Assembly: GCA_015654925.1 (NCBI GenBank)
Contig: JAATFX010000020.1
Span: forward strand, 1-64,000
Length of the DNA stretch: 64,000 nucleotides
From: Enterobacterales bacterium
Lineage (GTDB): Bacteria; Pseudomonadota; Gammaproteobacteria; Enterobacterales; Enterobacteriaceae
Reading direction: 5' to 3'
Every line of letters starts with the position of its first letter. Positions within the stretch are counted from its first letter, which is position 1. Of the stretch, positions 29,391 through 38,066 are shown one piece after another. The notes below the pieces were generated by a model. It saw nothing but the letters and a program-made list of their open reading frames with translations, did no database searches and was not told where the DNA came from. Both the position numbers and the translations under genes were made by a program.

Positions 29391-30140
29391 TTACTCGTCC
29401 CGATGGACGCTCAATCCGGCAAAGGATTGATTGACGGGCATCATTTCCAGCACATTAATATTCACATGGGCCGGCAGGGTGGTAACCCAATAAATTGCCT
29501 CGGCAATGTCTTCGGGCATTAACGGATCGGCATTTTTATACGTGTTCGACACTTTATCGCCATCGCCTTTGAAGCGCACCGCTGAAAATTCAGTGCCGCC
29601 CACCAGGCCGGGTTCGATATCCGTGACGCGGACCTTGGTGCCGACCAGATCGGTGCGCAGATTAAGGCTGAATTGGCGGGTAAACGCCTTGGTGGCCCCA
29701 TACACATTGCCGCCGGCATAAGGCCAGCGACCCGCGGTGGAACCCAAATTAACCACATGTCCACGCTTGCGTTCCACCATGCCGGGCAACAGGGCGCGGG
29801 TCATATAAACCAGCCCCTTGTTGTTGGTATCGATCATGGTTTCCCAGTCATCGAGATTAGCTTTCTGCGCCGGTTCCATGCCCAACGCCAAACCGGCATT
29901 GTTAACCAGCACATCCACCTCCCGCCATTCGGGGGGCAGGGCGGCCACGGCGGCGGCGATACCGTCGCGGTCGCGCACATCGAGTTTAACGGGATATAGC
30001 GCAGCGCCCAGTTCGGCTTTGAGTTCATCCAGCCGCTCCTGGCGGCGGCCGGTGGCAATGACCTTATGGCCTTCCCGGATAAATCTGCGGGTTATCGTTT
30101 CGCCAAACCCCGCGGTGGCGCCGGTAACAAAAATAATCAT
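29391..30140 (-). CDS. ydfG: YdfG, NADP-dependent 3-hydroxy acid dehydrogenase
   Basis: A classical short-chain dehydrogenase of 249 residues. It has the Rossmann motif TGATAGFGETITRRFI, NNAG, and the catalytic Ser/Tyr/Lys set (LGSTAGRWPYAGGNVYGATKAF). In E. coli YdfG oxidises serine, allo-threonine and related 3-hydroxy acids and removes malonic semialdehyde. Length and sequence fit YdfG well (248 in E. coli). Single gene, convergent with ynfA. Confidence 0.92.
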   Translation of the reverse strand: MIIFVTGATAGFGETITRRFIREGHKVIATGRRQERLDELKAELGAALYPVKLDVRDRDGIAAAVAALPPEWREVDVLVNNAGLALGMEPAQKANLDDWETMIDTNNKGLVYMTRALLPGMVERKRGHVVNLGSTAGRWPYAGGNVYGATKAFTRQFSLNLRTDLVGTKVRVTDIEPGLVGGTEFSAVRFKGDGDKVSNTYKNADPLMPEDIAEAIYWVTTLPAHVNINVLEMMPVNQSFAGLSVHRDE

Positions 30141-30227
30141 CTAGCGATTCCTTATACTCTTAAATAATCATGTACTTAAATAATCAGGGCATGATGTCGG
30201 ATGGTCAAGTCCAATGTTATTTATAGA

Positions 30228-31286
30228 CTAAGGTTTTCGCAGATAGGGCGCAATTAAAGATAAATCCGCCGGCGACAGGCGATCGGCCGCCGTCTGCGCC
30301 TGATGCCAATAAGGATAAATCAGCGGCGGACGGCTTACATCCGACAGGCGGGAAATTTCCTGGGCATTGAGCACCAGATCCGCCGAACGCAAATTGTCTT
30401 TTAACTGCTCCTCGGTTCTGGCGCCGACAATCACCGACGTTATCGCCGGCCGGCTAATCAGCCAGGCCAGAGCAACCTGGGCGGCGGAGACATTGCGTTC
30501 TTCAGCGATGGCCACCAGCACGTCGATGATATCGTATAAAGCATCCTGGTTATAAATCGGCGGCTCGTTCCATTCTTCAATATGGCGGGTGCTGCCTTCG
30601 GGTTGGCGATCGCGGCGATATTTACCGGACAATAACCCGCCGGCCAAAGGACTCCATACCAATACGCCCAGCCCTTGATCCTCGGTGATCGGCAGCAATT
30701 CATATTCCGCTTCCCGGCTTTGCAGGGAGTAATGGATTTGCTGGCTGACGGGACGAATCAGGTTCAGGCGTTCCGAAACGCCCAGGGTCTTCATGATATG
30801 CCAGCCGGAGAAATTCGAGATGCCTACATAGCGCACCTTGCCGCTGGTCACCAGGTGCTCCAGGGCATAAAGCGTTTCTTCCAGCGGCGTCTGTCCATCC
30901 CATTCATGTAATTGGTATAAATCGATATGGTCGGTATTGAGCCTTTTCAGGCTCGCTTCGCAGGCGCGAATCAAATGATGGCGCGAGGAACCGCGATCGT
31001 TTGGCCCATTTCCCATGGGAAAACGGGCTTTGGAAGCTATAAGAACGCTGTCGCGCTTATCTTTCAGCACTTCGCCTAGAATTTCTTCCGAAACCCCCTG
31101 TGAATACACATCGGCGGTATCAAACAGGTTAATTCCCGCCTCGATACAAATCGCTAGCTGCCGCCGGGCTTCCGCCACGCCGGTATCGCCCACTTTGGCG
31201 AATTTTCCTTTGCCGCCGAAGGTCATGGTGCCGAGACTCAATACCGATACTTTCAGGCCTGAACGGCCAAGTTGACGATATTCCAT
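30228..31286 (-). CDS. Aldo/keto reductase
   Basis: A 352-residue NADPH-dependent oxidoreductase of the AKR superfamily. The catalytic set is visible: Asp and Tyr in FDTADVYSQG, Lys in IASKARF and His in YQLHEWDG; the C-terminal cofactor region is TSVIVGARTEEQLKDNL. The start MEYRQLGRSGLKVS (31286) has GAGGAAAA upstream; the in-frame extension to 31433 is not supported. It diverges from the guaD-xdh operon, so the two may share control, but the substrate cannot be deduced. Confidence 0.9.
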   Translation of the reverse strand: MEYRQLGRSGLKVSVLSLGTMTFGGKGKFAKVGDTGVAEARRQLAICIEAGINLFDTADVYSQGVSEEILGEVLKDKRDSVLIASKARFPMGNGPNDRGSSRHHLIRACEASLKRLNTDHIDLYQLHEWDGQTPLEETLYALEHLVTSGKVRYVGISNFSGWHIMKTLGVSERLNLIRPVSQQIHYSLQSREAEYELLPITEDQGLGVLVWSPLAGGLLSGKYRRDRQPEGSTRHIEEWNEPPIYNQDALYDIIDVLVAIAEERNVSAAQVALAWLISRPAITSVIVGARTEEQLKDNLRSADLVLNAQEISRLSDVSRPPLIYPYWHQAQTAADRLSPADLSLIAPYLRKP

Positions 31287-31556
31287 ATATATTTTCCTCG
31301 GATGGATAGATAAAAGGTGCATGCCGGCCAAACCCAAACCGGACGGCAACGCGATGGCTGTTAACCACAATGCTTGAGCATAGACCATTGTCCCCCTCAT
31401 CAACAGCCTGTTTTTAAGCGTAAAATGCCTCATTTCGGTGCAAAGGTACCGGTCCTGTGCGAAATGTTAACATTTTGTGCCTTCCGCTAATCGTGTTTTG
31501 AGGCCGGCAACCATTGATCATAAAAAAAATTACCATTTAATGCCGGTTTATTCTGT

Positions 31557-31572
31557 AGGCAAACGGTTGCCT
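31557..31572. promoter_or_regulatory. PurR/LacI-type operator-like palindrome A
   Basis: AGGCAAACGGTTGCCT has six-base inverted arms and matches the enterobacterial PurR consensus (ACGCAAACGTTTGCGT) at 13 of 16 positions. Its centre is 31 bases, about three helical turns, from palindrome B. It lies upstream of guaD-xdhABC, a purine-catabolic operon. Confidence 0.6.
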
Positions 31573-31587
31573 GTAACCGGCTTAAAT

Positions 31588-31603
31588 AAGCAACCGTTTG
31601 CCT
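31588..31603. promoter_or_regulatory. PurR/LacI-type operator-like palindrome B
   Basis: AAGCAACCGTTTGCCT is essentially the reverse complement of palindrome A; together they form a 14-base perfect inverted repeat around a 19-base spacer. Each is a separate LacI-family-like operator. Confidence 0.6.
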
Positions 31604-31700
31604 GCGGACCCAATAAAACCCGATAGCTTGAAAAGTTATCGAAAATATACTTAATCTTTTGATTTTAAAAGTTTTTAATCATAATTACGCGATTTGAAAA

Positions 31701-31719
31701 ATGGCACATATCTTGCCAT
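31701..31719. promoter_or_regulatory. Palindrome ATGGCA-N7-TGCCAT near the guaD promoter
   Basis: Perfect six-base inverted arms lie 60 bases upstream of guaD, where a promoter is expected. The binding protein is unknown. Confidence 0.35.
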
Positions 31720-31778
31720 ATCTTATATATGCGTTTTGACGCCGGGCGCTCCATACGCTTCCCGGCGCCAGGGATTGA

Positions 31779-33122
31779 ATGAAAAAGGCCAGTACCATGC
31801 ATACTATTACCGCCGTTCGCAGCAGTTTCTTTGATTTAACCACGACCGTTGACGATCCGGCGGCGCTGGAGCAAACCGCGCGTTTTATCCCGGACGGCGT
31901 GCTGCTTATCGAAGCGGGAAAAATTATCTCGCTGCGGCCTTGGCAAGAGGCGCAATCCTCCCTCGATCGGCGCGTACGCATGATTCATTTGCCGGATAAA
32001 ATCATCGTGCCGGGATTTATCGATAGCCACGTGCACTATCCGCAAACCGAAATGATCGGCGCTTACGGTACGCAATTGCTTGAATGGTTAAACCACTACA
32101 CTTTTCCTACCGAAAGCCAATACCACTGTCCCGATCGCGCCGCCCGCATGTCGGATTTCTTTTTGGATCAACTGCTGCGCAACGGCACCACCACGGCAAT
32201 GATTTACGGGACGGTGCACGCGCAGTCCGTCGATTCGCTGTTCGCCGCGGCGTTGGCGCGCAAAATGCGCATTATCGCCGGCAAAGTAATGATGGATCGC
32301 AACGCCCCGGACGAATTGCTGGAAACGGCGCAAGAAAGCGAAGCCGGGACGCGGGCGCTGATTGAGCGCTGGCATGATAAAGGCCGGCTGCGTTATGCCC
32401 TGACGCCGCGTTTCGCCCCGACTTCTTCCCCGGAGTTGCTGGCCATGGTGGGGCGATTGCGCCGGGAGTTTCCCGATATCTATTTACAAACCCACCTGAG
32501 TGAAAATAAAGACGAGGTGGCCTGGGTAAAGCAACTGTTCCCCGAGCGCGCCGGATATTTTGATGTATATCGCCATTACGGACTGACGGGACGCAAATGC
32601 ATGTTCGCCCACGGCCTGCATCTGGAGGATGGCGAATGGCGGGAGGTGGCGCATTCCCATTCAGCCATCGCGTTTTGCCCCACATCTAACCTTTTTCTCG
32701 GCAGCGGACTGTTTAATTTACATAAAAGCTGGCAGTTGCGGGTGCCCATCGGCATAGGGACCGACGTGGGCGCCGGCACCACTTTTAATCTGCTGCAAAC
32801 CCTGGCGGAGGCTTATAAAGTCGGCCAATTGCAGGGCTACCGCCTGTCGGTCTACGAAGCCTTTTACCATGCCACCCTGGGGGCGGCGAAAGCCTTGTCC
32901 CTCGATGATGTGCTGGGTAATTTCCTGCCCGGCAAAGAAGCGGATTTCGTGGTGCTCGACCCGGCGGCGACTCCGTTACAGCAGTTGCGCGACCAAAACA
33001 GTAAAGATATTCATGAACGGCTATTCGCCCTGATGATGTTGGGCGACGATCGCACCATTTATCAAACCTGGATTCAAGGCGAGCGCGCCTACGCACGCGA
33101 AAATAACCGGGAGGCCGAATGA
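31779..33122 (+). CDS. guaD: Guanine deaminase
   Basis: Zinc amidohydrolase that converts guanine to xanthine. Motifs: IVPGFIDSHVHYPQTEM (metal-binding HxH), QTHLSENKDE, MFAHGLHL and GIGTDVGAGTTFN (catalytic Asp), all as in E. coli GuaD. The frame from 31779 gives 447 residues with AGGG upstream; an ATG at 31797 with AAGG upstream is equally plausible and gives 441. The stop overlaps the xdhA start by four bases, so the product xanthine is handed to an oxidase made from the same transcript. Confidence 0.95.
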   Translation: MKKASTMHTITAVRSSFFDLTTTVDDPAALEQTARFIPDGVLLIEAGKIISLRPWQEAQSSLDRRVRMIHLPDKIIVPGFIDSHVHYPQTEMIGAYGTQLLEWLNHYTFPTESQYHCPDRAARMSDFFLDQLLRNGTTTAMIYGTVHAQSVDSLFAAALARKMRIIAGKVMMDRNAPDELLETAQESEAGTRALIERWHDKGRLRYALTPRFAPTSSPELLAMVGRLRREFPDIYLQTHLSENKDEVAWVKQLFPERAGYFDVYRHYGLTGRKCMFAHGLHLEDGEWREVAHSHSAIAFCPTSNLFLGSGLFNLHKSWQLRVPIGIGTDVGAGTTFNLLQTLAEAYKVGQLQGYRLSVYEAFYHATLGAAKALSLDDVLGNFLPGKEADFVVLDPAATPLQQLRDQNSKDIHERLFALMMLGDDRTIYQTWIQGERAYARENNREAE

Positions 33123-34585
33123 TCCGATTTTTACTTAACCAGACGCCGGTCGCCGAGGCCGATCTGGACCCCAATACCACGCTATTAACCTATCTGCGCC
33201 GTATCAGAGGCCGGCACGGCACCAAGGAAGGCTGCGCCACGGGAGACTGCGGCGCCTGTACCGTGGTGCTGGCCCAGGCCGCGGCGGGCAAGCTGCAATA
33301 TCGCAGCGTCAACGCCTGCATCACCTTGGTCAGCGCCCTGCACGGCAAACAGCTGCTTACCGTTGAGGACTTGCAGCAGCAGGGCCAGCTGCATGGCGTA
33401 CAGCGGGCCATGGTGGATTGCCACGCCTCGCAGTGCGGATTTTGCACGCCGGGCATTATCATGTCGCTGTTCGCCCTGCAAAAATCCGCCGTGGATACCC
33501 GCGCTGATGCTGGCAATACTGACGAAGCGATAACACAAGCCCTCGGCGGCAATCTGTGCCGTTGTACCGGCTACCGGTCGATCGCTGCCGCCGCTAGACA
33601 GAGTTGCCAGGATCGCCGCGGCGATTGCTTTGCGGCGCGGGAAACCGAGACGTTGACGCAGCTTGCGCGGCTGGACCCGCCGCCATTCGCCGATCCCGGC
33701 GTGTTAGACGGGAAGGGGCCTGCCTGCCTGATTCCCCGCACCCTTACACAACTCAGCGACGCCTACCGGCAATATCCTGCGGCACGGCTGTTGGCCGGCG
33801 GCACCGATCTGGCGCTGGCTATCACCCTGCGCCGGGAATCACTGCCTTTACTGATTGATATTAGCCATTTGCCCGAATTAAAGACGTTAGCGGCGGATGA
33901 ACGGCAGCTAACGATAGGCGCGGGCGCCTCGCTAAGCGCCTGCGAACCTTTCCTGGCGCAATACCTGCCGGGATTCGCCGACGTATTGCCGCGTTTCGCC
34001 TCGCGCCAAATTCGCAATCAGGCCACGCTTGGCGGCAATCTGGCCAACGCCTCGCCGGTAGGCGACGGAGCGCCGATGTTGTTGGCGCTCGACGCCCGCC
34101 TGCGGCTGCGGCAGGGCGAAGAGGTGCGGGAGTTGCCGCTGGATTTGTTCTTCCATGCTTACCGCGCCACCGCGCTGCGTCCGGGTGAATTTATCGAGCA
34201 GATTATTATACCAAAAGTGACCGCGTCACATATTTATCGCGCCTATAAAGTCTCTAAACGGCGCGAAGACGATATCTCCGCGGTATTTGGCGCGTTTAAT
34301 TGCGAGGTGCGCCAGGGGATTATCCAATCCGCCCGCCTGGCTTACGGCGGCATGGCGGCTATCCCCCTGCGGGCCGCGGGCGCCGAAGCGGCGTTGACCG
34401 GGCGGCCTTGGGGCGCCGAGACTTTCGAGCATGCCTGCCTGGCCCTGGCGACGGATTTCAGCCCCCTGGGCGATCTGCGCGCCAGCGCTCATTACCGGCT
34501 GCGAGTGGCCCAAAATCTTTTGCGCCGCTTTTATTTGGCATCCGCATTGCCGAACGAACGTTTGGAGGTCGGCCATTATGCCTGA
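33119..34585 (+). CDS. xdhA: Xanthine dehydrogenase small subunit (2Fe-2S and FAD domains)
   Basis: A 488-residue subunit. The N-terminal ferredoxin-like [2Fe-2S] domain has GCATGDCGACTV; the second [2Fe-2S] domain has SQCGFCTPGI and GGNLCRCTGYRSI. The FAD domain follows from about residue 200, with ARLLAGGTDLALAITL. It passes electrons from the molybdenum subunit to FAD and NAD. Start and stop overlap guaD and xdhB (4 and 8 bases), a compact translationally coupled operon. The two-subunit arrangement resembles XdhA/XdhB of proteobacteria such as Rhodobacter and Pseudomonas rather than the three-subunit E. coli XdhABC. Confidence 0.94.
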   Translation: MIRFLLNQTPVAEADLDPNTTLLTYLRRIRGRHGTKEGCATGDCGACTVVLAQAAAGKLQYRSVNACITLVSALHGKQLLTVEDLQQQGQLHGVQRAMVDCHASQCGFCTPGIIMSLFALQKSAVDTRADAGNTDEAITQALGGNLCRCTGYRSIAAAARQSCQDRRGDCFAARETETLTQLARLDPPPFADPGVLDGKGPACLIPRTLTQLSDAYRQYPAARLLAGGTDLALAITLRRESLPLLIDISHLPELKTLAADERQLTIGAGASLSACEPFLAQYLPGFADVLPRFASRQIRNQATLGGNLANASPVGDGAPMLLALDARLRLRQGEEVRELPLDLFFHAYRATALRPGEFIEQIIIPKVTASHIYRAYKVSKRREDDISAVFGAFNCEVRQGIIQSARLAYGGMAAIPLRAAGAEAALTGRPWGAETFEHACLALATDFSPLGDLRASAHYRLRVAQNLLRRFYLASALPNERLEVGHYA

Positions 34586-37004
34586 ACATGCGAAAACCCT
34601 ATCGGAGGCGCAGCGTCAGCAGCGTTTTGACCGGCCGGCGGACGCCGTCGGCCAGCGGCTGCCCCATGAAAGCGCGGCGAAACATGTCAGCGGCGCGGCG
34701 CTTTATATTGACGATCGCCCCGAGTTGCCTAATCAATTGCATCTGGCGCCCCGGCTAAGCGATTACGCCCATGCCCGTATCACCCATATCGACGTCTCGC
34801 CGTGCTATTTGTTCGCGGGTGTGGAGCGGGTCATAACCTGGGAGGATGTGCCCGGCGAGCTGGATATCGGCCCGCTGGTAGCCGGGGACCCGCTACTGGC
34901 GCGGGAGGCGGTGGAATTTGTCGGTCAGGTCATCCTGGTGGTGGCGGCCAGGGACCCGCTTACCGCCCAGCGGGCGGCGGCGGCGGCCATTATTGACTAT
35001 CAGCCGTTGCCGGCGATATTAACCATCGAAGACGCGCTTGAACAACGGCATTATGTGGATGCACCCCATTGCCACCGGCGCGGCGATCCCGACGGGACCC
35101 TGGCGGATGCGCCGCGTCGACTTCAGGGGCAATTGCGCATCGGCGGGCAAGAGCATTTTTACCTGGAATCCCAGGTAGCCTCAGTTATCCCCGGCGAAGA
35201 CGGCGCCATGATGGTTTTCTCATCGACCCAGCACCCCACCGAAGTACAAAAACTGGTGGCATCGGTGCTGGGCATCGCCATGAAAGACGTTACGGTGGAT
35301 ATGCGCAGAATGGGCGGGGGATTCGGCGGCAAGGAGACTCAGGCCGCCGGCCCCGCCTGTTTATGCGCCCTGGCCGCGGCGCTCACCGGCAAGCCGGCCA
35401 AAATGCGCCTTAACCGCCGCGATGATATGTTGATGACCGGTAAGCGCCATCCCTTCCTGGTACGTTACGACGTAGGTTTTGACGCGCAAGGACTGATGCT
35501 CGCCCTGAAACTGGATCTGGCGGCCGACTGCGGCTATTCGGCGGATCTTTCCGCCTCCATCGTCGACCGCGCCATGTTCCACGCGGATAACGCCTATTAC
35601 CTGGCCAATGTGTTGATTACCGGCTACCGCTGCCGGACCAATACCGCTTCGAATACGGCGTTTCGCGGTTTTGGCGGCCCCCAGGGCATGTTGGCCATCG
35701 AGCATATCATCGATCATATTGCGCGCGAGGTGGGCCGCGACGCGCTGGCGGTGCGTAAGCTCAATTACTACGGTAAAGACCAGCGCAATATCACCCATTA
35801 CTACCAAACGGTGGAAGACAACCTGCTGGATGAACTTACCGCCGGGCTGGAACAATCCGCGCACTATGAAGCGCGGCGCCGGGAAATTATCGCGTTTAAC
35901 GCCGCCAGTCCAATCCTGAAACGCGGCCTGGCGCTAACGCCGGTGAAGTTTGGCATTTCCTTTACCGCCAGCTTTCTTAACCAGGCCGGGGCCATGCTGC
36001 TGATGTATACGGACGGTACGCTGCAACTCAACCATGGCGGCACGGAAATGGGGCAGGGACTGCATACCAAAGTGCTGCAAGTGGTGGCACAGGTTCTGGG
36101 CGTCGATACCAGCCATATCCGTATTACCGCCACCGATACCGGCAAAATCCCCAATACGTCGCCAACCGCCGCCTCGTCCGGCGCCGATCTGAATGGCAAA
36201 GCCGCGCAGCATGCCGCCGAGACGCTTAAAGAACGCTTGGTGGCGATGCTATGCCGGGTCTATGACGCCGGCGCCGAACAGATTGCATTTGGCAACGGTT
36301 TAGTCAACGTGGCCGGGCGGCTGTTTACCTTGGCCGAAGTTGCGGAGCTGGCCCATTTTCAGCAGGTTTCGCTGGCAAGCCAGGGCTATTACGCCACGCC
36401 GACCATCCATTACGATCGCAGGCGGGCGTCCGGTCAGCCGTTCTACTATTTTGCCTATGGCGCGGCCTGCGCCGAGGTGGTGGTGGACACCCTGACCGGC
36501 GAATACCGGGTAATGCGTACCGATATCCTGCATGACGTCGGTAATTCCCTGAATCCGGCGATTGATATCGGCCAGGTGGAGGGCGGGTTTATCCAGGGCA
36601 TGGGGTGGCTGACCAGCGAAGAGCTGGTTTGGGACTCCGATGGACGGCTGCTCACCGACGGGCCCGCCAGTTATAAAATTCCCGCTATCGGCGATGTGCC
36701 GCCGATATTTAACGTTCGCCTGCTGGAAAACCGGGCTAACCCGCAACAAACGGTGTTTCATTCCAAAGCGGTGGGCGAGCCGCCGTTTATGCTGGCGATT
36801 TCCGTATGGTGCGCCATCAAAGACGCGGTGGCCAGCCTCGGGAATGGCCGGCATCAGCCGTTCATGGATGCGCCGGCAACGCCGGAGCGGGTCTTGGCGG
36901 CGGTGGATGATATGCTGCTGTGGAATGCGGGTAATTGTGACGTTGTCACTAAAAATGACCAGTGCCATTCCGCCAGCACGCATAGCATCGTTACGATAAA
37001 GTGA
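34578..37004 (+). CDS. xdhB: Xanthine dehydrogenase molybdopterin-binding large subunit
   Basis: An 808-residue molybdenum hydroxylase subunit that oxidises hypoxanthine or xanthine to urate. Cofactor and active-site segments include MRRMGGGFGGKETQ, RGFGGPQGML, EMGQGLHTKVLQVVAQVLG and SKAVGEPPFML with the catalytic Glu. The start at 34578 (MPEHAKTL), inside the end of xdhA, has GGAGG upstream; a much longer in-frame start at 34431 would only translate xdhA in another frame. XdhC follows after 23 bases. No damage was seen. Confidence 0.94.
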   Translation: MPEHAKTLSEAQRQQRFDRPADAVGQRLPHESAAKHVSGAALYIDDRPELPNQLHLAPRLSDYAHARITHIDVSPCYLFAGVERVITWEDVPGELDIGPLVAGDPLLAREAVEFVGQVILVVAARDPLTAQRAAAAAIIDYQPLPAILTIEDALEQRHYVDAPHCHRRGDPDGTLADAPRRLQGQLRIGGQEHFYLESQVASVIPGEDGAMMVFSSTQHPTEVQKLVASVLGIAMKDVTVDMRRMGGGFGGKETQAAGPACLCALAAALTGKPAKMRLNRRDDMLMTGKRHPFLVRYDVGFDAQGLMLALKLDLAADCGYSADLSASIVDRAMFHADNAYYLANVLITGYRCRTNTASNTAFRGFGGPQGMLAIEHIIDHIAREVGRDALAVRKLNYYGKDQRNITHYYQTVEDNLLDELTAGLEQSAHYEARRREIIAFNAASPILKRGLALTPVKFGISFTASFLNQAGAMLLMYTDGTLQLNHGGTEMGQGLHTKVLQVVAQVLGVDTSHIRITATDTGKIPNTSPTAASSGADLNGKAAQHAAETLKERLVAMLCRVYDAGAEQIAFGNGLVNVAGRLFTLAEVAELAHFQQVSLASQGYYATPTIHYDRRRASGQPFYYFAYGAACAEVVVDTLTGEYRVMRTDILHDVGNSLNPAIDIGQVEGGFIQGMGWLTSEELVWDSDGRLLTDGPASYKIPAIGDVPPIFNVRLLENRANPQQTVFHSKAVGEPPFMLAISVWCAIKDAVASLGNGRHQPFMDAPATPERVLAAVDDMLLWNAGNCDVVTKNDQCHSASTHSIVTIK

Positions 37005-37027
37005 TACCTATTAAGTGAGGACGGCTT

Positions 37028-37861
37028 ATGACCGATAACTGGATTAGTTCCCTCGCACAATTACAGGCCGCCCGCACGCCGTCAATATTAGTGACGGTGA
37101 TAGATGAGCAAGGTTCCACACCGCGCGACCGCGGCACCAAAATGGTGGTGACCCGCGATCGGCAATTTTGCACCATCGGCGGCGGACACTTGGAGTTGGT
37201 CTGCACGCGGGTCGCCCGGGAAATGCTGGACGACCGCCGCGCCCAATGCCGCACCGAGCGATTTTCGCTGGGCGCGCGGTTAGGGCAGTGCTGCGGGGGC
37301 ATGACTACGGTGCTATTTGAACCGATAAATCTGGCGCAGCCGCATATTGCCTTGTTCGGCGCCGGACACGTCGGCAAGGCGCTTATCGAGATCCTGGTGC
37401 ATTTACCCGTGGATATCAGTTGGGTGGACGGCCGGGCCGATCAATTTCCGCAGCATATCGATCCACGGGTTAACGTGATTGTGGATGACCCTATGGACGC
37501 CTTGGGTGCCCTGGCTACCGACAGTTATTTTATCGTGATGACCCATGACCATCAGCTCGATTTTGCGCTGATAGAACGCATATTAAAGCGGGAGGATTAC
37601 CGTTATTGCGGGCTAATCGGGTCACACACCAAACGGCGGCGTTTTAACTATCGGCTGACGGAAAGGGGACTAGGTGCCGACGCGTTGGCACGGTTACGTT
37701 GCCCCATTGGCCTGGAGATGGTAAAAGGCAAACTGCCGGTGGAAATCGCCGTGGCGATAGCGGGGGAAATCATCAGCGTTTACCATAGCGCGGAGCAGGG
37801 AATGGAAACGGCGCGCGGGGTGGATTATTTACCGGCGGCGGTGGAAAAAAGGGCCGGCTAA
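37028..37861 (+). CDS. xdhC: XdhC, molybdenum cofactor insertion/sulfuration factor
   Basis: A 277-residue accessory protein that binds molybdenum cofactor and delivers its sulfurated form to xanthine dehydrogenase. The N-terminal XdhC/CoxI domain has GSTPRDRGTKMVV, FCTIGGGHLE and the cofactor-binding ARLGQCCGG. A Rossmann domain follows (IALFGAGHVGKALIEIL) ending with YCGLIGSHTKRRRF. It is the last gene of guaD-xdhABC, and a hairpin follows the stop directly. Confidence 0.94.
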   Translation: MTDNWISSLAQLQAARTPSILVTVIDEQGSTPRDRGTKMVVTRDRQFCTIGGGHLELVCTRVAREMLDDRRAQCRTERFSLGARLGQCCGGMTTVLFEPINLAQPHIALFGAGHVGKALIEILVHLPVDISWVDGRADQFPQHIDPRVNVIVDDPMDALGALATDSYFIVMTHDHQLDFALIERILKREDYRYCGLIGSHTKRRRFNYRLTERGLGADALARLRCPIGLEMVKGKLPVEIAVAIAGEIISVYHSAEQGMETARGVDYLPAAVEKRAG

Positions 37862-37871
37862 GCCGGCCCTT
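37845..37871 (-). terminator. Hairpin between xdhC and the autotransporter gene
   Basis: GGGCCGGC (37851-37858) pairs with GCCGGCCC (37862-37869). On the minus strand it is followed by TTTTTT, a good terminator for the autotransporter transcript; on the plus strand the tail is weaker. It overlaps the xdhC stop. Confidence 0.65.
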
Positions 37872-37889
37872 GAACTTGATGACAAAGCC

Positions 37890-38008
37890 ATATTTGCGGG
37901 CATGATGGGCAAGATCGTAAAGACGCCGTAAATACCTCCCTGTAGGCTCGGGCGCGCCATCCCTGGCGCGCTACGCTTTACTCTTCTTACCCATCATGCC
38001 CACTTCGA
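37890..38008. repeat. Nested palindromic dispersed-repeat-like element
   Basis: The outer arms GGGCATGATGGG (37898-37909) and CCCATCATGCCC (37990-38001) are perfect inverted copies and extend as imperfect pairing into GTAAAG/CTTTAC. Inside lies an eight-base-pair GC hairpin (37952-37959 with 37964-37971) next to the phrase TACCTCCCTGTAGGCTCG. This layout matches short palindromic repeats dispersed in Enterobacterales intergenic regions. It is non-coding and sits between two convergent genes. Confidence 0.7.
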
Positions 38009-38066
38009 GCTTATGCGCATATTTGTCAGCAGTCTGCTTATAAATTGCCGTTCTGGCCTTACAGGA

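Larger units (their letters stand above)
31287..31778. promoter_or_regulatory. Divergent regulatory region between the aldo/keto reductase and guaD
   Basis: A 492-base gene-free region, AT-rich near guaD. It contains two large LacI/PurR-like palindromes (31557-31603) and a further ATGGCA-N7-TGCCAT palindrome (31701-31719), annotated separately. Promoter hexamers could not be fixed. Confidence 0.7.

Noticed and set aside
34431-34577. Longer xdhB start
   Set aside because: It only re-reads the end of xdhA in another frame; the ATG at 34578 has GGAGG and matches the family N-terminus.
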